A stretch of DNA of 64,000 bases from Paralithodes platypus (taxonomy: Eukaryota; Arthropoda; Malacostraca; Decapoda; Lithodidae). A program made the position numbers and the translations under genes. Under the pieces are notes generated by a model, which saw nothing but the letters and a program-made list of their open reading frames with translations, did no database searches and was not told the DNA's origin. Positions within the stretch are counted from its first letter, which is position 1. The number at the start of each line of letters is the position of its first letter. The stretch is taken from the NCBI GenBank assembly GCA_032716605.1, contig CM064518.1:39425871-39489870 (forward strand), in the 5' to 3' direction. This document shows positions 34,747-46,675 of this stretch, piece after piece.

Positions 34747-34975
34747 TCATAATCCTTGAACAAACCACTTCCAGGCCGCCCTGCTCCCGACAACTCTCGT
34801 CCCTCTTCCAAGGTCATCCCACTCTTCCCCCATGCATCTATCCACTCCATCCCTCCACCTCATTCTTGGTCTACCCCTCCCTCTAACCTAACCCCTTCCG
34901 CCTCACTCTTATACACCCACTTTGCTATCCACACGCTCTTCATTTGCTCAATGTTGCTATGCCACCTCAATACAA
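34747..34975 (-). pseudogene. LINE-D remnant: C-terminal end of a non-LTR ORF2
   Basis: On the minus strand one frame gives EQMKSVWIAKWVYKSEAEGV, and after a frameshift another gives GRPRMRWRDGVDRCMGEEW, then DDLGRGTRVVGSRAAWKWF and VQGL with a stop at 34747-34749. The pattern 'GRPR.RW.D ... A.W' near the end is the usual C-terminus of many LINE ORF2 proteins (family knowledge). At least one frameshift lies near 34878-34885. No catalytic part remains. Confidence 0.7.
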
Positions 34976-34985
34976 TCTCTAGAGG

Positions 34986-36200
34986 TGGTAATAATTTGAC
35001 ATTCAATATTCTATGGTAGGTCCATCATCTGATGTTCTATGCTGTTGGTAATATATTGGTTAGAGAATGTATCTTTGCTGGAAAGCGTATCTGGTCATTG
35101 ACCAGTTACACTGTCCAGCATCACGTCAAGATTGTTGACAATATAGCCCGATGTACCAGTAAGGACGTACGGCCCTGTAGTTGGTAGCAGTCTGCTGCTT
35201 CCCGCAGTCTCAAATGGTCCCTGGAAATTTGGCACTATAGCCAAGGACTCCTACATAACTGCACTGTTGCAATTGGGGATTCTTCTTTCGGTTTCCACGA
35301 CCAATCCTAGTGGATTTTGAGCAGATTTTCTGCTGGAGTATATTCCTTACATGGTTAACTATGTTAACTTTTGTCTTAACAATTGACGATGTAGAAGTTG
35401 CATTTGTGGGTTGGATTATTTAAGGTCTGTCAGGGAGTTGATGATTCAATTTATTGAACGATATATATACTGTATACTGTATACGTATTCAATATATACT
35501 CCTTTCAATTTAGAAATACATGAATTATTATAGTAGTTGATTGTATCATTCCTATCGGGGGTTAGGGACCATGGTCCCCACACATAAATAGAGCATTATC
35601 CTCAACATTTATTTGATACTTGATACATAAATTTAATAGGTTATTATGCATGCATAGTTAACTTTTGGAATCAATACTGCATATATGTATTTGTTAGACT
35701 CTTTGCTATGTATCTCGAACACATATAAATAGATGTTAACTCTATTGGAGCCTGAGGTGATACCCCAACCTACCTTAGTTAGTGTACACCATTACTGAAC
35801 TCCAGGAGCTATAATCGCATGAAAACTCAGCATAAGACCAACAACAGCATGCATGCTGGAAATAGGTGATAAGTATCCTTGTCAGATGGTCTTTTATCTT
35901 CATCTTACACTCGAAAACACATACTAGCGAGCTCCTCTCCCACTCCCCCCCCCCCCCCCCCAACACACACACTTATCCATATCCAATTTTACACACCCTT
36001 ACATCAACACTATTTCGTGGAGTGTTGGGGACTGTACTGGAATAAGTAAAAAGGAATATTATAGTCTTCCGTATACATATTTTTGTATTTCGTCCCTTTG
36101 TTGCATTGTTATTTATTACTCTTTGTTCTTCTCTCTCACTCAATCTCTCTCTCTCTCTCTCTCTCTTTGCCTTTGATGTAGCAGATCTCAAACAAAACTT
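34986..36200. other. Unique sequence, no gene seen
   Basis: 35040-35330 is of higher complexity and may continue an old mobile element, but I could not assign it. A C run lies at 35946-35960 and a short CT tract at 36135-36165. Confidence 0.45.
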
Positions 36201-36214
36201 ATGAACTAATTCAA

Positions 36215-36330
36215 ATTCAAATTCAAATATTTATTTAGCCAATATACAATATACAATACAATACAATACAATATTCAAATATTTATTTAGCCAATATACA
36301 ATATACAATACAATACAATATACAATAAGT
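36215..36330 (-). mobile_element. LINE 3' tail with internal 52-bp duplication
   Basis: On the minus strand the end reads TTGGCTAAATAAATATTTGA, then ATTTGAATTTGAATT, an L2/CR1-like 3' terminus. On the plus strand AAATATTTATTTAGCCAAT, followed by (CAATA)n, occurs twice (36225 and 36277). Confidence 0.6.
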
Positions 36331-36786
36331 TTAGAATGTTAATACATGGAAGTCAACTGGCTAAGCCTTATGAGAGAAAACTCTCTTTAAGAATCTAGGT
36401 ATAATCTCTTTAAAAAAGGATTTGATTGATAATTTTTACGTAGAGATAAAAAATATCTGGTTTCTAGGTTATTGTGACTCGACTCTTACGGTGATATGGT
36501 GGCTCTCCCGTTTTATTCTTGCTAATGATAAACAATTGTATACAAATTACGAAGGACCTCTAGTAATCAAGAGGGTGAACTTGCTCAAAAATAATCCCTC
36601 TACTCGTCCATTTATCTCTTAAGCTCAATAATGTGATCTAATACTAGCGTTATCAAATAAGAAGTGTATCATAGTATAATTAAAAAGGTTAAAATTTTCA
36701 TATGAAGTACACTATACAATCATGTACCCCACCACTCATGAAAGATACGTAGCGATTAGAATCAGTCCAAGGTAGTGCCATGCACA

Positions 36787-36995
36787 TTAACCTTTCAGTA
36801 TATCATGACTTGTTTCTTTATTTAATCCTGGCTATCAATGCACGGTTATAACGATGGACTAGAGGAAGTCAAAGGGTTAGTTGAGGAAGCATTAACCTCT
36901 ATTATTCCCACGGGTTCTTCCTACTCTGAACAAAATGGTATAATGATAACTAAAATAAAAAGTGAAAATGCGTCATTATACTATAAGGGGAAAGG
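36787..36995. mobile_element. MITE-1 fold-back element, divergent
   Basis: TTAACCTTTCAGTATATCAT at the left and GTCATTATACTATAAGGGG at the right are complementary. The internal AATCCTGGCTATCAATG and AGGGTTAGTTGAGGAAGC fit the family. A more decayed relative may lie at 36440-36640 (AATTACGAAGGACCTCTAGT). Confidence 0.65.
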
Positions 36996-37340
36996 TACGG
37001 AAATAAGTTGAATCAACTATTTTCTTTGGTATTAGTAGGCCGTCCAGCCAACTAATCGACGAATGTAAATAACTTAATCAATAATGTGGATTATAAAATA
37101 AGATACTTTGACATAATATGAATACGTGTGTGGAATGTGTACATATATATTATTTGTTATGAACAAACTTTCATCAAGAGTGTTACATATTTTCTTGAGA
37201 AATAATCTTAAGTAAGTATTTTGTGTTTACTTTATAATGGGTACGCCGGACTGTATACTCTCATTTCTAATTTAGAGCATCTTTTTGGAATGACCCACTG
37301 AGTCGTTAATATACCGTATTAACTAATCCTTATACACACA
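36996..37340. other. Unique AT-rich sequence, no gene seen
   Basis: Nothing recognised. A (CA)n tract follows at 37335-37395. Confidence 0.5.
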
Positions 37341-37356
37341 CACATATACACAGTTG

Positions 37357-37397
<41 letters not shown>

Positions 37398-37493
37398 ATC
37401 CCTCCCTCTTTCATCCCTTTCTTTCTTCATCATCACTTCCGTTGTGTTGGTAAGTGTCCACCCACCTCTCTTCTGGGCCCACCATCCCTTTAC

Positions 37494-37879
37494 TTAAGGG
37501 GGGTCACCGTTTTTTGTTTTATCTTTATCTCCTTTTCTTTCTTTCCCTGGCTTGTATCCATTTGGCCCCATTCAGCCAACTGTTTTAAGACGTTTATCCC
37601 GATCCAGGCATCGATTTCTTCCTGGTGAGCGATAGCGAGCCAGCATTGTATGGAGAAATCCGGCTTCGCCGGAGACATTTTTCTTTCGGAAAATGTACAA
37701 ATTTAGCTTGCTGTCAAAGCAAAATTATATATATGCTGGCTCGCTACCGCTTGCCAGGACAATATTAACACCTGGATGGGGGTAAACGTCTTAAAACAGT
37801 AGGCTGAATGGGGCCGAATGGATACAAGCCAAAGAGAGAGGGAGAGAAAGAGAAAAAAAAGCAAGGTGGGCTCCCTTAA
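37494..37879. mobile_element. MITE-2 fold-back element, subfamily A (best copy)
   Basis: TTAAGGGGGGTCACC at the left and AAGGTGGGCTCCCTTAA at the right, with TTAA at both ends. The arms pair over at least 48 bp: GGCTTGTATCCATTTGGCCC and CAACTGTTTTAAGACGTTTA at the left against TAAACGTCTTAAAACAGTAG and GGGGCCGAATGGATACAAGC at the right. The core hairpin CCGGCTTCGCCGG lies at 37660-37672, next to GCGAGC-GATA-GCGAGC-like motifs. No coding capacity. TTAA ends point to piggyBac- or Kolobok-type mobilisation (inference). Confidence 0.9.
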
Positions 37880-40220
37880 GAAGTTTCAAAGCTATCCCAA
37901 AGTGAATAGAATAGTCTAATTAATGATTGACCTAATGTTTACATCTCTGAGGCTCGTTGTGCTGTTGGAGGGCTCACATTAGGCCAAAGATGTGTGTTAG
38001 AGTGTACACGCCTACATAAATCGCGGCCTTAAAGTTTCAAAACTTTCCCAAACTGTTTCGAATCTTCTTGTTTATTCCTTACATATGTTATGCATTTACT
38101 GGGTTTATTTATTCTGCGAGGATTTTAAAAAGGAACATGATTAGTGTCCTCGAGTGTGCACTCTAATCCCCGTATTATAAAACAACATGTAAAGTGGTGC
38201 CCTAAACTTTCATAAACAAAATACGCAGAAACAAATATTATTTTGTCTGAGACTGAATGCTATTTAACTCTTTATCACAAATTAGCACTCATTTGTATTA
38301 TCCTCGTTCGATATAGGGTTACAACTTACGGAAGCACTTAAGTGTATTTCTAAAATATGGGGGTCAGGCACAAATCCTGGCCCAAGATGAATCCTCGAAC
38401 AACATAATCGAAACTTCGGAAATGTAAATATGAGGTAAATAATTATGACTCGAATCCGTTCGGGATATATTCGAAACCTTAAGGATGCAATTTGTGCCCA
38501 AGGTGTACAGCCACGGACAAATATTAATATGATTCTCTATTGGTTTAATACACAAACACAACTGAGCCACACTGATAATACTTTGAACGTAAAGGCCTTG
38601 CAAGTATCAAGTCATTAAATAAGGGCGAATTAAAGAACCTCAGCTACTTTCGTCCTATATGGCGACAGATGAGTTTTTTTAGATGTTGGCTTCGAGGTGT
38701 TGATTGCTTCATTTAGTCACACTAGATGGGTGATTTCGAAGTCGACCCTACCGAAATCTTGAATGCCTGAACAACTATTTTCATAGTGAAGGCGTGCTGG
38801 GCGACAGGAGTGTTTACAGTTATTCGAGCATTCAAACTAACAGTAGCCTTGGACTTTACTACACTCCGAGCAAAGGTGAGAAGGATTTTATGTTTTGACC
38901 GCACAGTTACCAAGACATGACCTGGGGAAGCGTGCTTTGAATGGGAGATGGGATTTAATGCTTTTACAGCTATATTTTTATAGTTCTAAAATAAAATATA
39001 AGAAATTTTCCTATTGCAATGACATTCTTAGAAATGGGCAAGACCATTCATACATATTAATATTATGCATTAACCAAATACGATAATCCAATTCCAATAG
39101 TCTAACCAGCAGTTGTGCTGAGTTCACGCCTTATCAATTATACAATACATATGATTTAATGCCGACCAGATGCAATTTTTCCTAACCTAATTGGTAATAG
39201 ATTCACTTAATCTCTATATGTTTGTTATTAGTTGCGAACTATGATAAACAATAAACATAACTGTGCATGGAGTCTATCAAATGAGAAAAGGTGTTGCCAC
39301 TGTTCAATTGTCACACAATCAATTATGCGGATGATTTGATCCGATACGAAAAATAATATAATTTAGCGTAGCAGAGGGAGGAGGAGGGAACGCAAATATT
39401 CCGGATCAAGTTAGCGAAGATCTAATTTGCCGAAATAAAGGTATTCCGTAAATATGTCCTATTTGCTCAACTGAGTGTCGCCAGAGTTAACATTGTACAT
39501 GGTATACATCCTTCTGGAAAACGTTTACAGTTGTTAACGGTCACTCAAAAATGCTCGGACCAGCATTGTTCACACAGTAGCCTTACTTTAGTTTCCCCAC
39601 GACATTATTTTCCGCTTGGGTCAGCTACATATGAGGCACATGTACCGTTAGGTATCACAAAGCTGGGACCCAAATTTCCAGGCGTGGCGTTATAGATGGG
39701 ACACTCGTATGTTTCTTCTAATTACCGCCCGTTTACCAAAAAAATATCGTTCTCCTATGTTTTTTGCACTTGTGTGGAGAGCAAATGTTCTAAATTAACC
39801 GGGGCACGACGAGTGGGTATATAGGCAGTAGTTACAAGGAATAGTCAATGTCCCAAAAGACCATACGGACCACTCTTAAGGGGGCGTAGTCACATCTACA
39901 CAACTACAAAAGTTGGAGTACTGCCACATATCCTACACATAGAAATATGTCATGGCCTTCCTGCTCGAAATATGTTTGTCCTGTGTAGTGCAGTCCATTT
40001 TTGTTCCATTTTGTCATATATTTCTCCTTGTAGCACCCATTCCAAATATTAGTGATGCGAGATGCTAGTGCTACTGGGCGGTATATATATTATCTATATT
40101 TATTTGTTTATAATATATTGTTCATACATAATTGTTTCCCCTTTGGTTTGTGTAAAGGGCAGACTCTCCTGATTGGTGGATGCATTTTGATGAGTTAAAT
40201 ACTAGGAGATCTGTTCGATT
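37880..40220. other. Unique sequence, no gene seen
   Basis: AAGTTTCAAA(A/G)CT(A/T)TCCCAAA occurs at 37881 and 38033. 38690-38950 is of higher complexity, with a 63-codon minus-strand frame and no recognised motif. The rest is AT-rich and featureless to reading. Confidence 0.45.
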
Positions 40221-40224
40221 ACTC

Positions 40225-40232
40225 ACACACAA

Positions 40233-40291
<59 letters not shown>

Positions 40292-40300
40292 CACACTCAC
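40225..40300. repeat. (CA)n microsatellite
   Basis: CA runs with AAACAC interruptions ending in CACTCACACT units. Confidence 0.9.
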
Positions 40301-40470
40301 ACCTTTTTCACATAGTTTTAACAATGGTACAGGGGTAGTAGGTCAACTAGTGTGCTATCATTACCGTGAATTCATTAAGGCGACCAAATATTTGCGGCCA
40401 CTGGTACAAATTACGCTGTTAGGGGAGGATTTGGCCTGGAATTTACCCTGCATGTCCGTACTGTAGAGTG

Positions 40471-40472
<2 letters not shown>

Positions 40473-40533
<61 letters not shown>

Positions 40534-40697
40534 CTCTCTCTCTCTCTCTTTCTTTGCTATCTTTTCCTTCCACTGTCCCTTACTCTCAGGTTAGCTATCT
40601 CTACTAAAATTAAGTCCTGACCACCTTACTGGGATCGTAAGGTCTGTGTGGTCAGTGTGTATATGTAAATCTATGTAAATATATATCTCTCTCTCTC
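40473..40697 (+). mobile_element. CT-tailed repeat (LINE-F 3' end family) between CT tracts
   Basis: A (CT)n tract at 40473-40550, the 135-bp block at 40551-40690 (CTTTGCTATCTTTTCCTTCC to CTATGTAAATATATATCTCT), then a short CT tract. Close match to 9153-9288. Confidence 0.75.
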
Positions 40698-40862
40698 ATG
40701 TGTGTATCTGCGTGCAAGTGAATTTTATAGGTAGAACGCTAGAGAGGGTTAGTTACATAGAAGTAGGTCGATAGAAATATTGACAAATGTTAGGTAGAGA
40801 AACAAATTATAAAGTAACTTAGTGTACCGGTATTTGTTATTTACGCTAAAACGTAGGCTATG

Positions 40863-40867
<5 letters not shown>

Positions 40868-40895
<28 letters not shown>

Positions 40896-40945
40896 GGGGG
40901 GGGGGGGAGTCTCTATGTGGGTGTCTGTGTGTGTGTGTGTCTGTG
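40868..40945. repeat. GT repeats with adjoining T and G runs
   Basis: GT run, 17 T, then about 12 G, then GT again. Confidence 0.9.
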
Positions 40946-41089
40946 ATGAAATAGATAGTGGTTTTATAAACACTTCCCAATATTTGCTTGCAACTTTTAA
41001 TTCGGAAATGTACGTTTGCTCGTGTTTGGCATATATAGAGGAACGCTGATGTAAATAAGACTGAATATTGGTTCATTTTACGCGTAGGC

Positions 41090-41700
41090 GAGTTTTACGT
41101 ATATGTATATGGAACTATTTGTGTATGTTCCTGAGTGTGTGAGTGTGTGCATGTGTTTGTATAATTACATACATATATAGTTTTGTGTGATACTTTTAGA
41201 CATGTGTTTTGACAGTATGTGTAAGTGTACAGTATATGGAGATGGTTTCGTATATATTCATTGGTGCATGTATGTGCATGTGTGTGTGTATACCTACAGT
41301 AAGTAGGATACATATGCATGTTTTTGTGTGATACGTATAGGCATGTGTTTTGTGTGATACGTATAGGCATGTGTTTTGTGTGATACGTATAGGCATGTGT
41401 TTTGTGTGATACGTATAGGCATGTGTTTTGTTAGTATGTGTAGGTGTTTATGGGGATGTTGTTTATGTTTGCGTGTGTGTTTGTATATACAAGTGCATAT
41501 TAGTGTGTGTGCGTAATGTGTTTCGGTAGTCTGTGTAAGTCACATGGGAAGCTTTTGTATGTTCATGTCTGTGTATGTATGAATTTGTATAATTACAGTT
41601 TGTACATTTATATGTTTTTGTAATCCTTTCATGTATGTATTTTGTATGAACAGCATAATATGTAAGTGCTATATACATGTGTGCATGTTTTTGCGTGTGT
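41090..41700. repeat. C-poor TG-rich stretch with a 26-bp tandem repeat
   Basis: TGTGTA/TGTG-rich DNA. At about 41326-41430, four units of about 26 bp contain GATACGTATAGGCATGTGTT. The palindrome TACGTA is in each unit. Confidence 0.85.
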
Positions 41701-42714
41701 TTTTTATATTTCGGTTTAGTATCATTGTTTGACGTCATGTACAATCGCGCTAATAAGTGATGTTTCGGCACCAAGTATGTTTTGATCAATAATTGGTATC
41801 AACAATATCTAAGCTTCATTTCTTCATATCGAGTGAAATATACAAACATGTTCCTACACTTACCCACCCTATTCAACATCTGACAGACATTAATACAGTA
41901 CAGAACAAGCCAAACGTAATGACAGCTGCGACATGACTTATTAGCGCGACCGTACAGTTGTGGATATGAATACTTAAACACCACCTTACGAACTATACGC
42001 ATCTAAGGACATTGATTTGAGAACACCAGTACTCACCTTAATGTGGTTCAATCAAGTGTTCAAAGTACATTTTGACAGTGTATCCTAAATGTGTCTCCCA
42101 AATTTTCCAGAAATTTCAGTTTACGAATATATTTGTTTGTATGTTATTTTTGGTGTGTGAGTGTACATATGACTCCTATGATTTAGCGTTTGAGCAAATA
42201 AATATTTGTTAGAGGATAGTGCATGCAGTCACACATAGCGCATGGGTAATAGATAGAATGTTTTAATACAGGTCTGATATTGCTAATTTGTATCACACAC
42301 ACACACCCACACACCCACACACGTTTACAAATCGCTTCTGCTACACATACTGTACAATCGTTATCCTGAATACTTGCACACCTTCTAATGATGCAAATAG
42401 TTCGGTGAGCATTAACTAGTGAATTGCAGTCATTTACTCTTTATGGCTCAGGTAATGTATTAAAATAGTTCGGCCGTGTGTCATAATTTGACCACCATAA
42501 ATTGTTCAGACATTCCTGACCATGACTGTACATATAATACACGTGGTCAAAATTAAACGTAAGCACACAGGCAGGTGACATTCAAACAAGCACACACACA
42601 AACAAACGAATAATTAGCATACAAATACTCTTCACTCACATTCACATACGATAACCACACAAATATACACACACTGAACACCACACACAGATACAAGCGA
42701 CGCAACTACATAAC
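41701..42714. other. Unique AT-rich sequence, no gene seen
   Basis: Includes short CA runs at 42295-42325 and 42590-42605. Nothing else recognised. Confidence 0.5.
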
Positions 42715-42848
42715 CCACACACACACACACACACACAATATATATATCTATCTATACATATATATATTATATAGATATATATATATATATCAACTTGTGC
42801 ACACACACACACACACACATACACACAATATATATCTATCTATACATA

Positions 42849-42887
<39 letters not shown>

Positions 42888-42915
42888 TGTGCACACACAC
42901 ACCCACACACACACA
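42715..42915. repeat. Compound (CA)n/(TA)n array, duplicated
   Basis: The module of CA run, TATATATCTATCTATACATA, TA run and AACTTGTGCACACAC occurs twice in tandem (about 42715-42812 and 42813-42912). Confidence 0.9.
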
Positions 42916-43083
42916 ATTTTCACGTAGCACAGATGCAAACATGACATTCGCCAAATAAATAAAGTATTCATCTAACTCCCCGGCTAAAAATAGAGACCTC
43001 GTGAGGAAACCCTTTCTCTCCCTAACTTACCTTTTTAGCATGCAGAGCTGGTTGATACGAACACCTGGGCTCTGCATGATGCG

Positions 43084-43141
43084 GTGGAGAGAGAGAGAGA
43101 GAGAGCGAGAGAGCGAGAGAGAGAGAGAGAGAGAGAGAGAA
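43084..43141. repeat. (GA)n microsatellite
   Basis: GA dinucleotides with GAGCGAGAG interruptions. Confidence 0.95.
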
Positions 43142-43270
43142 CGAGAACGAAGTGTGATTATCTCAATGCCCTTGCGATTCATTACATAAATGTACCGTAA
43201 ATAAATGATCGATGTACTGCATATTACAGTCATTCAGGTTAATATTTGCATAATACTATCACCTCTCTTC

Positions 43271-43480
43271 CTAACCCTTTCAGTATACCAGTACATTCCT
43301 CTTCCTTATATCCTGGCTACCCTTAGTCGATATCATAAAGGTTAGAGTGAAATTGTTTGAGTTTAAAGATTAATTACGTAAGACATTCAATGCCCCTTTG
43401 ATTCTTGGAGGGCCTTACTAATCTGAAAGCACTATCTCAATTAACCCCACATCTCAAGCAATTCTCTCCTAAGTTGGATT
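43271..43480. mobile_element. MITE-1, left two-thirds
   Basis: TAACCCTTTCAGTATACCAG, then TATATCCTGGCTACC, GGAGGGCCTTACTAATCTGA and CAATTAACCCC are family motifs. The right terminus is not seen. Confidence 0.6.
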
Positions 43481-43985
43481 AAGCAGATTAATGAAAGTCA
43501 GTCCGTAATATTAAAAAGAAAAATCACCTCGTACCTAAAGGGCTTATTATTAGTAGTATTTCTTATATCTTTTGTTTTCAAAAACTTATTGGCAACTTTG
43601 CGACTTAATTAAGAGTAATGTGAGAGCAGAAAGAGAAATGTGACATTTAGGTTTTGATAAACAACCTGGTATCTTCAGTATTATTATATCATCACTTAAT
43701 TTTATAATGTTTCATTTATTTGTATTAACGCAAATGTAGAGTATTCATACACTTAAATATATTTGGAATATCAGAAAGAAAAGGTTTTACTAAAGAAAAC
43801 ATTATATTATTATACCAGATTAAAGATCTCCTGACTATAATTCATTATATATAATATTGTGTTATTGGACACATTTCTTGATATGCATTAATACATAATA
43901 TATGTTAATGAAGATATCCCCCATTTATGAAATGCAATAACTTGGGGTATATATGCTTGATTGCACATTCTGAAATTCATTATCA
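43481..43985. other. Unique AT-rich sequence, no gene seen
   Basis: Nothing recognised. Confidence 0.5.
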
Positions 43986-43989
43986 TTGA

Positions 43990-44750
43990 ATGTAATACAT
44001 GCATGTAGATACCGTAGTCCTCCTTTCCCTTCTAAACATTCTTCTCTCATCTTTGTTTTTCGTACCTCCTTTCTTCCCCTATATCCTATTCCACATCCTG
44101 TATTACTCCATGTTCCCCACATTTACTATTGCTTTCCGTCATTCCCCTCAGTGTTATCCTCCTCCCTTGCACCCTAAGTATTCTTATATAGTTTCTTATT
44201 TATCCCGCTTTCCACTTTCTCTGCGTAGCCTTCCCTTCCATTTCCAGTAAAGTAATTGAGTGGTGTAATGTGGAAATTGATAAAAACCGCCTAGATAAAT
44301 ACTTCGCTCTTAACTGTCGATTACAAGCGTTTACAAAATAATAGCCTTTCCGCTTTCTGCGTTCCCCTTTCTTTTCACATAGGCTAGGTAGATTAGATAA
44401 TAGCTTCGTACGGACCAATAGATATGTTGCTAGTGTTCTCTATACTACTACTTCAACTCCACCCTTCCCTACTTCCTTCACCTCCCGTTGTCTCTCTATT
44501 CCCCACTTATCTGTCTAATCCTCCAATTGCATTGCTTTTTCTCTCCCTACCCTGGACCCTCTGTGACGCCTACCACCCCTTTCCCACTAACCCCTCTCTC
44601 TCCTACTTCATCACCACCACGGTCACCACACACTCAACAACCCTCAGTCACTCACACACGCACACTCACTTACACACACCCCCCTCTCTCCCTCCCACAC
44701 ACATACCCACAAATCCCCTCCTCCACCCCTAACACACCATTACCTCCCTG
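43990..44750. repeat. Pyrimidine-rich stretches
   Basis: C/T-rich plus strand at 44010-44250 and 44440-44760, the latter grading into CAC/CCA-rich DNA. Overlapping frames with Ser/Pro/Leu composition are artefacts. Confidence 0.6.
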
Positions 44751-45089
44751 TGCCTCCTCCAGTGCGTGCAAGGAGGAGGGAAAAGTGAGGTGCGAAATGA
44801 AGGCAGCGAATTTTCTTTTTTATGGTCAGCGAAAACAAGATTGTAATATTAGGAATATTTTCTAACTGAAATACTTTTCTCAATATTTGCAGCAAATATG
44901 CTTTAATTATACATGTCAGATGAGCTAATTGTCTTTACTAGCATCCTTATTATCTCTTTTGTGTTAAGCAAAAATAATAACAATGTTGACAGTATATGAT
45001 ATTTAAATAACTTGTATTATTTTCTCATAATATCAAATATCAATAAGTATATATGTTATTTGTAATGAACATTCCATTTTCTACTCGCC

Positions 45090-45955
45090 GAACACAAATC
45101 AACCCAGTTCACCTATCACTCCACACAACGCCTACCACACCCTATTACATGCGTATTTCATTCACCCTACTCAACCACAACTCCTATCCTATAAAACGTC
45201 GACTTCAGTCCCCCTAACCCACCCCAACCATACCCACTCCACACAGCACCCCGCCACACACCCCAACAACTTCACCAATCAAATCAATTCCATTACCTTC
45301 ACAGCCCATCCTACCTTATCCTAATTCACTTCACGCTATACCCACCATCCTCTCCCCACACCCTCTTTCAACACTCCACTCCGCCCATCTCCAATCAACC
45401 CAATTCCAACCTCACCATCACCGCACCTGTGCCTAACCAAACCACTTCACGCGGCCCCCCTCAGTCCAGTCTCACCCCTCCAGCACTCCATCATCACTCA
45501 GCGACACCCTATCCTCTTCACCTTCTATCCACACTCACCCCAGCCTACCCCTTCCAATTCCACCCTCTATACCCTCCCCCATCTCACTATTATTCCACCA
45601 TCTCTCTCTCCACACCACTCCACCAGCAATCTTATCATGCCCACCTAACCAACATCCCACTCCATCAACTCTCTCCATCTCATCTAACCAACCCCCACTC
45701 CAGCAGTATTCCACCATTCCACTCCCCACCTTCTTCCACCTTTTCTATACACTACCATTCCATCATCTCACCCTATGCCTTTTACCCACCCCCACCACAC
45801 CACCACTAACTCCCCACCCCTTCTACCCTCCACCACTCTATCCCATTTCACCCAACCACCTATCTGTCAAACCCTCGTTTACCCACCTCGTTCATGTATT
45901 CCACCCACCTTCACACACCCATCACCCTCCACCACCTTCGTCTGAGCTAGCCCTG
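45090..45955. repeat. G-poor C/A/T stretch of about 860 bp
   Basis: CACCATCC/CCCACTCCA-like sequence with very few G on the plus strand and no strict period. It encodes only Pro/His/Ser/Thr strings. It looks like a decayed minisatellite comparable to 32318-33630. Confidence 0.75.
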
Positions 45956-46189
45956 GCATATTAGGCAGCCAGATAATTTCAGATTTCAGAACTGACTGGT
46001 TTCAATTTTGTCATTATTATTTGTTTGTACTAGTCCTGTTTTTCCTCCACCCTGTCTGCTGAAATTTTTCATTTCATATTATTCTTCCTGATTTACATAT
46101 GTATATATGTATATGAATGTAAGCATGAATGCATGCAATAATTATACAAATGTTCAAGCGGGTATCTTATTAAGACCCATTTCTCTCTA

Positions 46190-46385
46190 GCCCTCATTCC
46201 GAGTTTCAATAGCACTCGACCAAAGTTTAGTACCAGACTCTACTACCCATTTTCTTGCTCAGGAAATATGGTACCGGCTAACAGTGTATGCACAAAATAT
46301 TCATGCCTGAGCTTGGGGTTGAGCTCGGAACTCCTGGGTGGGAGGCTGAAACGTTCTGAATTACATTGCCGAGCCGTTTAGAGGA
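46190..46385 (-). mobile_element. Probable tRNA-derived SINE
   Basis: On the minus strand, GTTTCAGCCTCCCACCCAGG followed by AGTTCCGAGCTCAACCCC resembles the anticodon arm (CTCC-CACCCA-GGAG) and a degraded T arm of a tRNA. The downstream part (GGTACCATATTTCCTGAGC and so on) would be the SINE body. A box unclear. Confidence 0.45.
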
Positions 46386-46466
46386 TACATGGAGGTATGT
46401 ATGTATGAATGTACAAGCGTGAGCATATACTGTGTAAGGTTACAGCAATTCGAATATTTGAACCTT

Positions 46467-46580
46467 TATCCCTTTCAGTACCGGTGCCTTTACTTTTAAC
46501 TTACTCGATGTTATTCAGTTTAAAAAGGGCCTCCAGCAATTAACAAGCTTCGAACTGTCTCACTTAACCTCTTGGAGTTG
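46467..46580. mobile_element. MITE-1 fragment
   Basis: TATCCCTTTCAGTACCGGTG at the left. AAAGGGCCTCCAGCAATTAA and CACTTAACCTCTTGGAGT match the 63285-63499 copy. The right arm is missing. Confidence 0.65.
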
Positions 46581-46675
46581 TCCTCTGTGTTTGTGAGGTA
46601 AGGAAAGGTCAGCAAATTAGGTGAAGTGGTGAAAAAGGAGTTCCAGCAATCCTTGTAAGCCACTTATATTTTATT

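Noticed and set aside
37460..37470. Next CA10-like exon beginning near CTTCTGGG
   Set aside because: The following codons do not fit the expected F-W-G context, and the site lies beside a fold-back element with no acceptor.
38722..38913. Minus-strand 63-codon frame as an exon or LINE fragment
   Set aside because: Composition is plausible, but there is no motif I can name and no clear splice pair.
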